NCBI GenBank assembly: GCA_916613615.1
Contig: OU744720.1
Span: 67,031,471 to 67,095,470, forward strand
DNA: 64,000 nucleotides
Origin: Steromphala cineraria
Lineage: Eukaryota; Mollusca; Gastropoda; Trochida; Trochidae
Direction: 5' to 3'
Shown: piece after piece, positions 9,432 to 22,709 of the stretch
Layout: each line of letters opens with the position of its first letter
Position numbering within the stretch: the stretch's first letter is position 1
Translations under genes and position numbers: made by a program
The notes under the pieces: model-generated
Databases searched by the model: none
What the model was told of the DNA's origin: nothing
What the model saw: the letters and a program-made list of their open reading frames with translations, nothing else

Positions 9432-10379
9432 GCTTATGACTCTGTTTAAAAGAATTGACCTATAAATTGAATAATCTTGTTAGGTATATTTGAGAATGCT
9501 ATAGCTTGTGTCATAATTAATAATATTTTATAAGAACATTTGAAATATTGGAAGAATTTGTGTGTGTCTTAAACCTTCAATTTCTATTCATTTTCTATAT
9601 TCTTTTTTATTATTAAATTGGTTACACAGAATGGATTTTCACACATAGTACAATTACACCCCAATGTCGTTCAATTATTCCTACTATTATTTGCAGTATA
9701 TATTGTTCTAGATAAAGCAATGGCCTTTAAAAGCAAAATATAAATTTCTTTTTATAAAATTCTATATAGATAAAACAAGGTTTTTAATAATGAGGAAAAG
9801 GTGTATCATCAAGACTTTGAAATGAAATGATTACCTACATTAATTAGTTATCGTGGTCTTTGCATGCATATGTATTTATAGGAGTCAAAAGATTTATTTT
9901 ATTTGTAAGTGTATACTTTAAAAACTAATAGAGCATATTGTTTTTATATAATTGTTGTGAAATTAATGCTATGATTAACTATGATGAACCCATTATCTTT
10001 CCATGTATTTTTTATGCACTTGTTCATAAAATGCACATTATGTATAGTTGTTAGTTGAAACGTCTGGTCTGAGACCTAGGTAAATATATTTATGACATAT
10101 AATCATCATTTTGATGTTTCTTTCAAGATTTATATTTATCATGCCATTATTGTGGGCATATGTATTGCTAAATGTAGTGCTATTGAATAAATTATTGGTG
10201 ATTTCTTATTGCGTTTTGTTTGTCATGCAATGGATATTAAGCTGGAGAAACACATTATGGATAATGCCTAGTGATTGTTGGTGAACATATACTTTACCGA
10301 AAAGACATACTGTATTGCAAAAACCAAATTGCAGCATAATTGATAATAGTGGGATTGCATGGAAACCAAGTTGAAACCT
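9432..10379. other. AT-rich flank with a candidate polyadenylation signal
   Basis: No coding frame or repeat recognised. AATAAA occurs at 10186-10191; without the 9.2 kb insertion it would lie roughly 800 bases after the stop at 200, a plausible 3' UTR length (inference). Confidence 0.35.
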
Positions 10380-10840
10380 TCCGTAAACTAAACCATGGAA
10401 ACCAGGTTGAAACCGACATTAAACTAAACATGGAAACCGAGTTGAAACCTTCTGTAAACTAGACATAATGGAAACCAATTGGATCCTGCTTGGATAGTGT
10501 GTAATGTTTTGTGATGGAAACCAAGAGGATACTGGGTAAATGGTAGTTTCAAGGTTCTGGAATCCAGCTGGAAACTAACTGAACCTTGTCTGGATACCAA
10601 CATTAAACTAAACATGGAAACCAGGTTGAAACCTTTGGTAAACTGAATATCATGGAAACCAACTGGATCCTGCTTGGATAGTGTGTAATGTTTCGTGATG
10701 GAAACCCAACGGATACTGGGTATATTGGTAGTTTCAAGTTTCCGAAATCAAGCTGGAAACCAACTAAACCTTGTCTGGATACCAAGTGGAAATACTGGTT
10801 TCCGTGTCGTATCATGTTAGTTTCCGCGCTCCTGAAACCA
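10380..10840. repeat. Minisatellite with a 184-base period and GGAAACC sub-motif
   Basis: The word aaactaaacatggaaacc starts at 10421 and 10605, and the following ggatcctgcttggatagt also recurs 184-185 bases later, so about 2.2 long units are present. Within units, tggaaacca...ttgaaacc repeats every 30-40 bases. It ends just before the duplicated block at 10857. Short open frames on both strands are by-products. Confidence 0.8.
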
Positions 10841-10856
10841 AGTCATTTTTGTAGTG

Positions 10857-12700
10857 ATAAAATACACATTTCGCAAAGGTCAATAACATTTCAAGGTAGG
10901 AAATACGTCTATTTTTCAAAGTTAAAAGATTCTATGTTTATCAACAACTTTCTGTAACCAAATTCGGTCAGGAAGTAAAAAACTTTTTCAAACGCTTAAA
11001 AGATCTAAACTTAACCAGTATTGTGAACGAACAGAAAACTTGATAAAAACGTTTTAAAGGTAATAATGAAGACGTGCCCAATTCTTCACACTAAACCTGA
11101 TGAAGGAGTTTGTCAAAACATAGTAATTGTCACAATAATAACATTCTTATCCAGAAGGTCTTGTTGTTTTAACATACAGTTTCTAAATGGTATGAATACA
11201 TTGATGATATGGAAGTTGACATACATATTTTTTTCTTCATTTCACATAAGCAATACTGATACCATAATATAGATATGTGATCTTATCATTTTGTCAACTG
11301 GATACGTGTATGCTCACTGATCATTTCACAAAACTGATATTTATTGTAATAACATCTGAAAAGGGTACTAATCTATGTTGTTTTTATGATATTTCAATAT
11401 ACATATTTCTGAAATAAGGGCTTGATTGTATAATTGTACAATTAATCATTTATTCCAGGAAATGTGCCACCTGCTTATTACATTCATCCTTATGGAACCT
11501 AGTGCTATATAAAGATATATGTTATATGAAAATATCAAATTATAACATAAACAGTGGGTGTTCAGCGAGTTAATCACACGTGTACTATTAAAACATATGA
11601 GGCATTTAATTTGTTTATAGTTTGAACATGTGTTAATGATATACACATCTTTATTCTATTTTAAAATATATGGATACCTCTGTTTGTCCAATACATGATA
11701 TTTGCACAAAGGTTTACCTACTGACACCAATAGCTTTACAGTTAGTTTTCCACGCGCAGTTATGGTAGGTCAATAGAGAAAAGAAATAATTAGGATCGTA
11801 TGTGAGCTGTATAGTTTTCATATCTGCCTGACACCACGCAGGTTATGTTCATAATCGATTGCCATGTGGAGAATGATTGACAAAGCTCAACTGCACACAT
11901 ATGCCAGTACTTACTGGATGCACACAGTATAGCTCATGTTGACTGAAGATGGCAATGCTCTACATATTGCTGCAGGTAAGCCCTGCCCACGTTAATATTC
12001 AATGGTAAAACTCTGATCACTCAACCACTTGAAGTCATTACACTTGTAACCACACTATAGGTTTCCATGTATTACGCTGTCAAGGCATATGTGCGGTTCT
12101 CGGTTCCGAGACGCCTCAAACAATTTCGGCGCAATGACTACTTTTGATGAAAAGCTTTGCAGAATTGTCGTAGGTATTGTTAACCGTTTCACCAAAACTT
12201 GCAATAGGTGACAATTCCGACAGGGTAATTCGTGCACTAAAATGAGGTCTGCGAATTAATGATGGCTTTGAATTCACATGTTTTTGACAGAAAGCCACAT
12301 GCAGTTGTCTAAAGCTCTCAATTAGATGTACACTTGGCAGTAAATTCTGGTTAGGACTAATTAATCAAAATATTGATACACTCTCAGTTCATAACATTGC
12401 AATTTATTGACACCTAGCGGCTTTGTCCTGAATAATAAATCAAGTTATTATTCATAAGAAAACAGTTATCATCACCGATGATACAGATATAATTTTTAGA
12501 TTGAATCGATATTTATGCAGGGATGAGGAAAGTAATCGATTGTAATTTACATTAATCATAATCTAAGGTAACGATTCAATCTAATTGATAAATAATCAGA
12601 ATTATCTGCATGGAGCGTTACAATTAGAAATGTCTTCAAACCGATGGAAGATATGACATTTTATTGTCATTAAACATAATACTAACTTATTTTATTGACA
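10857..12700 (+). repeat. Module M, copy 1 (M1), left of unit A
   Basis: Homology to M2 (26215) and M4 (51239) begins abruptly near acatttcgcaaaggtcaa and runs through gtgatcttatcat, cctgacaccac and the short frame ending RIVVGIVNRFTKTCNR (to about 12215). To about 12700 it also aligns, more loosely, with the end of M3. Its first coding-like piece, MLTEDGNALHIAA at about 11939-11977, is followed by GGTAAG, a good splice-donor-like sequence. The piece resembles half an ankyrin repeat, too short to rely on. 12701-12944 has no recognised content. Confidence 0.75.
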
Positions 12701-13140
12701 CATTGATAAACTTTCAATCATAAAAAATCATTTAGGGACGGCGTTGTAGCTGATCGCTACTTGATGGGTTACCTTCCATCTTAGACATCTTAAACATCAC
12801 TAGTCCAATATATCACCCATGCCATTTTTCAGTTTAAAATGTTTGTATGTGTCCATCAAGACACTAGGAAAAGCATACACGAGTTATTGTCATCATAACT
12901 ATTTTTCTAAATTAATTAATAAAATCACAAATCAGTACGACCTTTTTTATTGTCTGTAACACCCTTTTAAGCAAATTCTATTTTTGCCAATGTTTAACAA
13001 TGAAAATGCAATTACAGTTTTCAATTACTATGAATTTTGATATAAATCAACAGTTAGAAATCTAAGATTGATTGCCGCTATGATCTGAACGCAATATAAA
13101 TCCACCAGAATATTGTGCAACTAGATTTATTGGTTGATCC

Positions 13141-13782
13141 CTTTTATAAAAGTTTGTTTCCGAAATCTTGCAATAGATATTAGCCAATAGTTCCTTGTAT
13201 CATTTGATTTAATACAGTTTACATTTTTCAGAATTAATTTTCAGAGACAGTTTTAGTCTACATACATGTACAATGTACAGGTAGTTTTGTGCGTGTCGGC
13301 ATATGTCTGATAAATCGTCAGTAACAATGTATAAGGTATCCATTCTGCATTAACAATCGGAAAACGTCAGGAACACAAACTATTAATTCATTCGAGTAAT
13401 GTCTTCAACAAGACAGCACACACTTGAAACCAATACTGAGTAAGTGTGATGTTTTTGTGGTACACTAACAAGAGGAAACAGCACTTTGCAGGATATTTCG
13501 TCTATGTGTTGTCTCATAAACAGTAAACCTAAACAGGAAACAAGAATGTAATGTAAAATTCTAAGGAAAGTTGACTGACAGTCTTAGTTTGCTGACGGAA
13601 CATTTTCACTCAAAACAGAACAGATTCCACAGTGAAGTTAGAAATAGACAGAAATACTGATAGTTGATAGAAATCAAATGTACGGAAATCTACTGAAGCT
13701 ACGAACTTTAAAAACAGTAGCAGTGTTCAGTGTCACTACTTGTCTGTTCAAGGTGTCTATATCATATATGTTTTGAGCCACG
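13141..13782. other. Segment present in unit A but replaced in unit B
   Basis: Homology to B stops after ctagatttattg (A 13130, B 39345) and resumes at cttgtactaagtggagac (A 13783, B 40401). The A segment (about 640 bases) and the B segment (about 1040 bases) do not align by eye. A smaller replacement of the same kind is A 14668-15153 versus B 41258-41499. No gene seen in either. Confidence 0.6.
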
Positions 13783-16055
13783 CTTGTACTAAGTGGAGAC
13801 TAAGCCAATAATGGTATTGATTAGTCACATATTGACCTCTCATTAATAGCAGATTCGTGAGGGAACATATAGCTAGATACAAAAGGTGGCTCGACCACCA
13901 TCCGTTCACATTGACTTTCTTTGACATGACCACAGAATAATATTGTTATAGTAACTCACTTAGCATTCCTCTTCAATAATGGAGGGAACAAGTTTGACAA
14001 GTTAAGCATAGTTTTAAAAAACATTTCGAAATGCACTTCTCTCGATTATGTATTGCATTTTTTAGGACAAAAAGCATGAGGACAATTTCGTTTGGTTACC
14101 AATGCAAATTACTATAGAATGTTTTTTCAAGAACATAGTTATATCTATTGGTAAACATAGAAACAATATCGAGGATATGTGTTTTTCCTTGATAGATACA
14201 ATTGTTATCTAATTGAGTGGTTACGAAAAGGTATTCACTTGTAGCACTATAACAAAGATTGGCAATTGTGAAATACAACAATTCTAATCAACAACAAAAA
14301 AATAATAAATATTAAATTTGTATTGCAATTGTTCAATAGCATTATAAACTACTCCATTTATGAGACCACAGACATATTAAAAGCGGTATCAATGTAACAT
14401 TGGAATTGAATATATTTTCTTGAATGCTACATTGTAACTTCACAAAAACCATCTATGTGTGCTAGAGAGTCTTCATGTTAACAGGATATACAATTTTAGT
14501 CGATCAGTGACGAGGTTAGTGCTATATTTAAAATGCCCAGGCTGTGTGCAATGAAGTAAGGTGCCTTAAAACGAGGATGACCTAAACTTGCATATCAAAT
14601 ATATCAATTTCTATAAATGATATCATGTTGTTAATTTCAAAATAAGGAAGTGAACATATAGATTTCAAATAAGGTAAACAAAATTTGATTATTCAGAAAA
14701 ACATAAAATTCGAATTCTTCTAGAACGTATCCAGAACATGTCTAGATACCTTCTATAAAATTCCTAGTGTGTGTCTTGTGTGCTTCTAGATACTCACTAT
14801 TTACGTTTCGAATTTTACACCTAGTTACCTACTTTATGTATTCAAAGAACATTTTATGGAAATTAGATTAAGATTAAGACTTACGACATTCATATTTACA
14901 GATAGCTTTTCTTCTACTTAAATTGAAAAAAAATGCATAAATGAAAACCAATTATCTTTGGCGTTTTCACAAGAAAATAGGTGAAGACATGCGTTTTCAT
15001 TTTAATATGGCTGAAAAGAACAGATTCCAATGCAGTTTTGATAAGTTATTGTGAAAATATAAAAAACATGCTAATACTTGATTTATCATATTCAAATTGA
15101 ATCTTGTTTGAAGAAAAAAAGGTTTAGCATTGCGACTTTGTATAAATAAAAAACAAACATCAAGTACAAATACACAGAGAATCCCTATTAAAACCTTATT
15201 TCCACTTTGTTGACAGATGTTGTGTATAGATGCACTGAAGTTAAAGCTGGTAGAATGCAATCTTCTTAACAAGTGAAAGGGATTCACACATTTAGTAATC
15301 AGCAATGGGAGAATGTCAAAATATCACAGTTAAACCAGTGTGGGTGTTGACATTTATATAACCTATTTACATACAATTGATAATTGAGGAGGGGCACTTA
15401 CAGCTTAAATCTAAGGTTTATGGGTTACTGGATCAAAATGAATTTTCACTCTTTGAAGTTCATTGCCTAGAATAAAGATAGTATTTGTGAAATAACGTGT
15501 TTTTACCTACACTGTCTTGTAAATCATTCATCTGTAGTTTACTCTTTCATGTCGTACATTTATTTTTTTTGGTTTTCATGACATTTACCTGTATTTCCCA
15601 ACTTTGAGATATGACATTTTTCTATTTTCTAAATTCATTGAATATATAATATTTATTTCTAAAGTCAAATTTTAATAGCACGATTCTTACAAATATTGCT
15701 GATAAATTACCCCTCCATCTTAATTGTTCGCATCAGCGATTTTGAATAATCATTCATATCAGGGGTTGTTGTGGTCACATTTCACGAACTGAAATTCTAT
15801 TAACTGATCAAGCAGTTCCACCAAACTGCCAGGCAGTCTACCTCAGATATAAATAACAAATATTGCACGTAGGAAGTCATAATTCCTGACTCTGACAGCA
15901 TCAAAAGCGGTAATTTGTCTCAGTCGACGCCTTCGTTGTCATGCATCAGTCAGTGTATACTATATTAATTTGTTCTGATGTTTGATATGGACAGAAGCGG
16001 TTACAGAAGGCACTTCAATGTCATATTAATTCAAAATTTGTATTTCTTCTTACAG

Positions 16056-16191
16056 ATTGAATGTTGGTGAAGACCAACAAGCCATTGACATAGTCAAGCT
16101 ACATGTTCTTCCCAAGAAAGTGGCAGATGAACATCTCAGATATCTTCAACATACAAAATATCTCAACATGAACCACGTGTTAAATACATAA
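16056..16191 (+). pseudogene. Possible 3'-terminal exon, 44 codons, intact in unit A only
   Basis: A pyrimidine-rich tract and AG (ttgtatttcttcttacag) precede a frame that runs from 16057 to TAA at 16189-16191. It includes NVGEDQQAIDIVKLHVLPKK and DEHLRYLQHTKYL, and looks like real protein rather than AT-rich noise. The LPKK...HL...YL pattern vaguely recalls the C-terminus of adenosylhomocysteinase-like proteins, but it is too short to claim. In unit B the same place (42395-42471) carries an 8-base insertion that shifts the frame. I saw no upstream exon that clearly joins to it, so I class it as a relic or exon candidate. Confidence 0.25.
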
Positions 16192-17564
16192 TGTTTTAAC
16201 GAAACTTTGCACAGTTTAACTTTACCGCACTACCGAAAAGTTTTTCTACCTGGAGATAACCATATCAAAATTGATTAGCAGAGACATACAGAACTCGTAG
16301 CCTATAAATAAGGACAAGATAATAAGTCGTTTTAGGATGCAGATGTATCATCAGAATTAAACAGTGATAGAGAAGATTTTGTCCTGTTTTGTAATTGCCT
16401 TTTTTGGAGCATTACTTGAGAATAACTTATTACGATAGTTTTAGGTAAAACAAGTTAACCTATCCTAAAATGACAAATATACGCTAAATGTCTGTTTTCA
16501 ATGAAATTTGAAAATCAGTCATAAATCATTTTGGCGGAAAGCAAATTCTCTCGTCAATAAAGATGGAAACTAGCTATAAAATCTATCAATAGCAACTCGT
16601 TATTGTATTTCTGAATCCTTTCGAGAAGTTTCAAAAATCTTATTTTGTTTATTGACATGTGTCATTGTCCAGTTTTCTATCACAATCATGGCTTAAAACC
16701 TTCCTATTGTCACTATTCTACGTCGATTCACTTTAAAGTTATACTAACTTCTACTAACAATTTACACTGTTGATAAAATATGTCATTCATTTCTTCGCCC
16801 GACAATCTCACAGTGGCTATTTAAAGCAGTATCAAGCTACAAAATAAAAAATGTTAAATTCAATAACATTGCCCTATGTGCACATTCAGTCGTTTGAAAT
16901 ACGTGTTTCCCCAAAGCGAGCTGAAATGGATGAATAAACAAAATGAAAGCATACAAAAATCAGATAAATTAATAATTCTAAAGTTTATTTTGTAGTTTCT
17001 CCCAAAGGCAAAACACCCTTTCTCCCATAAATCAATTTAAATAAATTCCTTACATTTTAAGAGGACCACTTTTCATTTTACAAAATAGTGGATGCTTGAT
17101 AAGATTCTTTGTGGATATTTGAGAAAATTTGGATGTGATATCGTTTTAGTTCTTAGATATTGAAACGTTGGTAGACATAGCAGATATACAAAAGACAGAA
17201 ATTACATTTGTACCTAATTTAAATTTTTACCTGTTTATGTGTCAATCTAGAGAAAAAACGTTATCACGATTTCTTCTTAACCAACTGATATGCATTTCCG
17301 TGAGTATTTCTAGAAGCTCTTATGCATTAGATATCGCTTGTTTAAGGTAAAAATTAAACAGCACAATATGATGAAATAATAAAAATAATTTAATAATCAT
17401 AATAAACGAATCTACTTCCCTTCATTATGAGATATACAGAATGGGTTAATTAAACACACATACTGTGTTTGAATTGTTTTTAACCTAACATTGCAATGTT
17501 GAATGATGCGATTAACAATAATAAAATAATGAAACCTCATTATGGAAACGCGTTCACTGATATT

Positions 17565-18235
17565 GATTGATATCCACCAGGTGCAAAGCAACTCATCTTA
17601 AGCAGTCCAACACACAAGATTTCTTTAGCAGGTAATTATGATGAAATGGGTTCAAAATGTACGGAATCAATGCATGGATCAAGGTGAATAACACGGCTTG
17701 TAATCAAATCAGACTTGTTCATGTTAATAATTGATCCGAGAGAAATGTAAAGGGGTGCTACTAGTACTCTGATTATGATGAGGTGCATCAACTCTCTCGG
17801 GTACGTTCATAATGCCATTCATGGAAACTGTCGTGAGCACTTACCCATATAATAATGAGGACCTAAAGGGCTGCTTTACTCTCGAAGAGAGCTGCATCAA
17901 TGTTTAGATAGATATCGTCTTTAATTAGATAAGACACAATTATTTGAATTATACACACATTGCTTCCGTCTGATTACGACAAGAGTGCTTTAGAGCAGTT
18001 GCTTTCCTTAATGAAGCAAAACAGAGACCTAAAATGCTTCCTAAGTGTAGTCTATTGGTTCACTTTCCATTCGTCTGCTTTGGAATGAGAGTTTCTAGAA
18101 TGTCAACAAACAATTCATGTAACACTGTTTGATAAAACATATTTATTCTACTATCTTTTAAATGATAATTCACCTCGATCAGAAGTTTCTGTCTTGTTGT
18201 TGTTTCTGGTACCATTGGTATTGTCACAATACCCC
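17565..18235 (+). repeat. Module N, copy 1
   Basis: Begins tattgattgatatccaccag and ends near tcagaagtttctgtcttg; matches 27778-28475, 44055-44735 and 52793-53490. It holds a decayed protein-like stretch (wkv-type MYGINAWIKVNNTACNQI at about 17658, then GTFIMPFMETVV near 17805) interrupted by stops. It lies about 5 kb downstream of M1, whereas in the second cassette N follows M directly, so DNA has been inserted between them here or lost there. Confidence 0.7.
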
Positions 18236-18399
18236 TGGCGGAAAATATAGCAACAAAATCCTTTTGAATTTTTTTAGCAAATGAGAACACTTTGAACAAC
18301 GCAAGGGAAGGGTGGTCAATATCACAATGCCTTTGCAGAACAGAACAGAACTGAACAGAATTTTATTCTCATGAATCCTACCGAATGATAAAGAGAACA

Positions 18400-18842
18400 T
18401 ACAAATAATCGTTTTGTTGCAATGATTCAGAGGCCAAATCATGTTAGGACAGCGTCGTTGATTGCCGGCAAACAGTGATTGCATCTATGTGTATATATGT
18501 TATATAATTTATACATATACTTGTGTATATATGTTATACATATACTTGACAAGACCCACATAATGGTCAAAATGAATTCATCGTATTAAAGATTTATCCA
18601 GTTCGAACCATCTGATGTTTACTCTTTCTTATATACAGCCTTTCTTCACGTGAGAAACCAACTCTCCTTATTCCAAATATGTTATATACGTATATGTATG
18701 GTACCAATTCAATGCAACAACTGATGGGAAATAAAATCCAATCTGCATCTCCCACAATCATGCCGACAAACTCGGCTAATTGGAACAGAGGCTTGATTAA
18801 CATATCATTACTTGATCTGCCTCTGTTGGGAGAGAATGGCAT
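18400..18842 (-). repeat. Diverged inverted copy of the Mutator-like MITE
   Basis: Read on the minus strand from 18842, it starts CATTCTCTCCCAACAGAGGC, close to the terminal repeat of the element at 24421-24769, and continues with related words (gcctctgtt, gggagatgcagattgg, caatcaacgacgctgt). No matching second terminal repeat is seen. Unit B has the same fragment at about 44860-45165, so the insertion predates the duplication. Confidence 0.5.
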
Positions 18843-18959
18843 ACATGATGATAAGTGCATTCAAGACAATTTTCCACAAATATGGTACATCAGATCGTAT
18901 TACGCTTATGAGAAGCAACAAATAATTTTGTTACTGCAATAACGATCCAGTTTTAAAAA

Positions 18960-21069
18960 AATCCATAAAGAAAATGGTAATGAATCGTAAGGAAGGTCTG
19001 AATTTTATTAGAGAAAATTTGGACATTTAATATATGGGAAAACACTATCTGCAATATGACACATATTTAAGCAATTGACAAGGACTTTGCGAGCTATTCT
19101 GGCTCTCAGAATGAACATGAATGTTTACTATCAAATTTTTTCCTTCAGAATATAACAATATTAAACACAATTGTCTCCATATCTAAGATTAAAAAAATCG
19201 ACGAGTTTCGAGGAACTATGGATTACCTTATAATTATTTATTTTTTTTCAAAAATACTGAAAAAGGGTTTACGTTACACAAATTAATACATATCATGTTA
19301 AACCAAATATGTTAAATTTGATATTAAAATCACCCTTAATACCATGCATCAGTTGTATTAAATCAAAGGGGTGTATTTTTTTCAATTTATTACAGAAAAG
19401 AGATGGTACAATCAAATCAGTGAATCATTATAATTATTGTGATTACGTCCGTGCTTCAGCAAGGAGTTTGACAGAATAATTCACGAGGGACAGACAATCC
19501 GAAATTCCAAGCACCGAGCTGGTAATTGTGTTTCTTACCCAGGATCATTTTGTTGTGTAGAAACGGGAAAGAAAGAGCAACATTAAACAAATTGTACTTA
19601 TACGCCATTCATTGGTTTTGTCACTTTTTTCTTGATAGGCAACTCTATGTAGTTTGGGGCTTATGCTTTAATTTGAAAAAGTTTATTGTTCTATTATCAT
19701 ATTAAAAATTATTTGATACAACAAAAAACCTTTACATTTTAACGCATTGTCAAGAAACAAGAAACAAGACAAAAGACGTAACTAGCTTTAAATGATTTTG
19801 ACAAAAATGGAATGTTTAATGACGTCATAGGGCCAGGGAAGTTTAGCCGACGACTCTCCAACACTGCGCTGCCTTGAAGATTTGATATTGTATTATCGGA
19901 TAAGAAAACATCAGTAGGGTTTGATTTACTGTTTAAAATGTTTGTGATGTAATGTGTGACTTTCAAAATTTAGGTTTTCGAATGTTGATATGTATCTTTT
20001 GTATGTTTTTGAAAGATTAACAGAAGAGTAAATCGCGTTTTTTGACAGCTTGTAATAATTTTAAATATAACGTTAATTAGCTGTTAATGTCAATACTGTC
20101 CACTATTTATTTATTATCTGTTCCCTAATAGTTATACATCAGGTGACATTGAAACATACAATGATTTAAAAAAATAACGTTTGTTATTCAGTCCCAAAAT
20201 TTAGCGCTTGTTACAAAATGCTGTTTCTGACAAGTTCGTTTGTTGAATTTGATGTCAATTTCACAGTTGCTGTGACAACGCACGTGTATTCCGTGCAAAT
20301 TGCTTTGATGGTTTGTTAAATCTCTATTGACATGGACTATATCATGTTTCTAAATGTGTGGCAAATATGCTTATTTTTTGAAGAATTATTATATATGATA
20401 TCCATCACTAGGCCTTGTTGTGAACTAAATTTGTTATTTCAACACATGTAGCCGTTCAGCTTAATCGTTGAGTAACATAAATATTTTTCTAGGGGGGCAT
20501 TTTCAGTCACGTTGTTGTTCCTTGAGCGTAGCTGTTGAAAATGACATTGAGCTCACGTGGTTGCTTTTTATACGTCGTCATTAGGTAAAACCTTGTCAAT
20601 AGTAAACAGGTTCACGTGCAAGTTGTGCGTTGACACAAACCGGTTTCGAATTTAGGTTTAAGTAGAATAGACTCTGAAAACTCGTCATTAGTTGTGCACG
20701 GAGTTTAGTCTGAGGGCGTTACATACATGTAACTGATGAATGCATAAATTAAGTGCCAAACATGAGGAGCGTTAGTTCTCCAAATTTTTGAACCTTTATT
20801 CACCTTATCTTCTAATTACCATCAAAACTGAGAATCATTTCACATGAATGTCATGCAATATATTTGAATATATAATATAAAATGCCTAAATGTATATTTT
20901 TCGTATCAAATCAAACAACACACAAAGGATCAATGTAAGTTTGTATCATGGGAATTGTTTATCACCATGTCGACATGGCATGTTTTTCCTTCACTACCTG
21001 ACAAAACAGTAACTGCCTGAATAGTATCAAAGATAAGGAGATAAAGCTGAGCGATAAAATGTCATCACA
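18960..21069. other. Mostly featureless part of unit A with a weak module P match
   Basis: 18960-19200 resembles the start of module P at 28640-28850 (shared ctctg/ctctcagaa, ttcaaaat..., taacaat.ataaacac words). The remainder, including a TGACGTCA at about 19821, shows no gene or tandem repeat. It is present in unit B at about 45280-47196. Confidence 0.4.
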
Positions 21070-22170
21070 AGATAGAAAAAAGTGAACAATCAATATGTCC
21101 ATCACAATGACCACACGGGCAACGTAATGCAAAATGACTGATGCCTGCCATAATTTACCCAGCCTGCTATCAGTAAAAGGAATGTAGTTACATTTTTAGC
21201 TCTAATTGATCCTAACGAAGGGCTGATTTCGCTTCTCTCTGTTACCACACTACTTGAGAGGTTATCTTGAATGCAAATATCAAGCCCACATAACAGAGCT
21301 GAGCGCACTCAATTAATTAGCACAATAGGCAGTAATGTTATCACTCATGGAAGATTATTGGTCAGCATTTTCAAATTTTACCATCAATGGAAAAGCCATT
21401 GCACTTATGAAAGCCTGATGAATAAAATCTATCATTATTGGTTGGCAGATTATGTAGAAGTATTGTCAATAGCATGACTGAGTCAAACCACATTGCCTAC
21501 ATTAACACTGATTCTGAATGGAAATTGATGATTTTGTCAAAATGTGCCCAATTACTAACGTAAAATGTTTCTTTCCAAAAACATTTCATGCAGCTGGTAT
21601 ATTTCAACACAGCCTCTCTCAGAGTATCCGAGACAAACAAGGTTTATGTATGAATATTTCTCTTAGGATAGAGCAGTTCTGACAATTCACTTTTCTTTAT
21701 ATCTATGTAACATGATTTTATAGCGTATCAAACAGTTGTGTTCCTGTATACATATCAAACGTCTCATATAAACCAGAAACCAGATTACATTTGTATCACT
21801 TACAATCAATCATATGACACACATTATTATTATTATTATTATTACTATATGGATATTTATATAGCGCGCATGTCCAACCACTCGTAGTTGCTCAAGGCGC
21901 TTAAAATAAACAATAGTAGCATTCACAGCTAACAACATCTCTTTTGTTATTTAAATGCTAACATTACATCTATTTTCCACATACCCCGTTTGTAATATCA
22001 ATATACAGATATCACCCAGATATCAGAAAATGAAACATGGCTCTCTAAATGAATACTTATTACCCAACAATATAGACAAGTGATTACAGTGGCAGTTTGA
22101 TCCGTGGTATGGTAAAAGTTTATTGAGCGCTCCTATCCCATTTCATGGCATTTCTACGTCCCAGTTCGAT
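21070..22170 (+). repeat. Module O, copy 1 (interrupted; resumes at 24037-24300)
   Basis: Anchors gatcctaacgaagggctga, gttatcactcatggatga-like, catttcatgcagctggtat and ccagttcgattat recur in the other O copies (29310, 33007, 47760, 54850, 59440). A 1.85 kb element splits this copy at 22171. A segment of about 370 bases that B retains (48460-48835) is missing near 21760. Confidence 0.75.
21823..21904. repeat. ATT microsatellite plus SINE-like tail, present in A only
   Basis: (ATT)n at 21823-21844 is followed by atttatatagcgcgcatgtc and tgctcaaggcgctta. The AGCGC...AAGGCGCTT combination is common in dispersed repeats of marine invertebrates (recollection). Unit B lacks it: acacatta continues directly to gaaataaac at about 48896. 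Confidence 0.6.
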
Positions 22171-22180
22171 TATTATGGTT

Positions 22181-22278
22181 GAAATAATGACCGCTGACTG
22201 AGTGAATATCTGTGATAACTATCGAGCGATCAACGAGATGGTTATCACAGATATTCACGAAGTCAAGGTCATTATTTC
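22181..22278. repeat. Long hairpin at the left end of the 1.85 kb element
   Basis: Left arm 22181-22220, right arm 22240-22278, loop of 19 bases. The arms share gaaataatgacc and gtgaatatctgtgataac, with a few differences between those two blocks. Confidence 0.8.
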
Positions 22279-22709
22279 ACATACACCACATGGTTATTTT
22301 TAAAACTGTTTCCCATTTTTAATGAAAATATCAATATTAGCCAAATATAAGATTGTTGAAATGAGTTCAAAAGTGAAAATGGTGTCTAACGTGGTTAACC
22401 GCCACTCCTGAGGAATGGATCAATTTCATTGTAACACTGCACCCATTCCACGTGCAGTTGGATAATATACTGCCGAAATTGTCGGTAAGACAATTCTAAG
22501 GCAATAACCAACTGTTTTCATTCTTTTCTCAAGCTATTATCCTTCAATTGCTACATTGAACTGAACTATAAATTAATGATTTTGATACATGTTTTAAGCG
22601 GACGTCAACGAAATTATGTTTGGTGGCAAATGTAAATATTCCGTCACTAGTCAAGAACTGTGTGGCTGCATGGATGTCGTCTATTTCATCTTGTACGCCA
22701 AGCTGCTAA

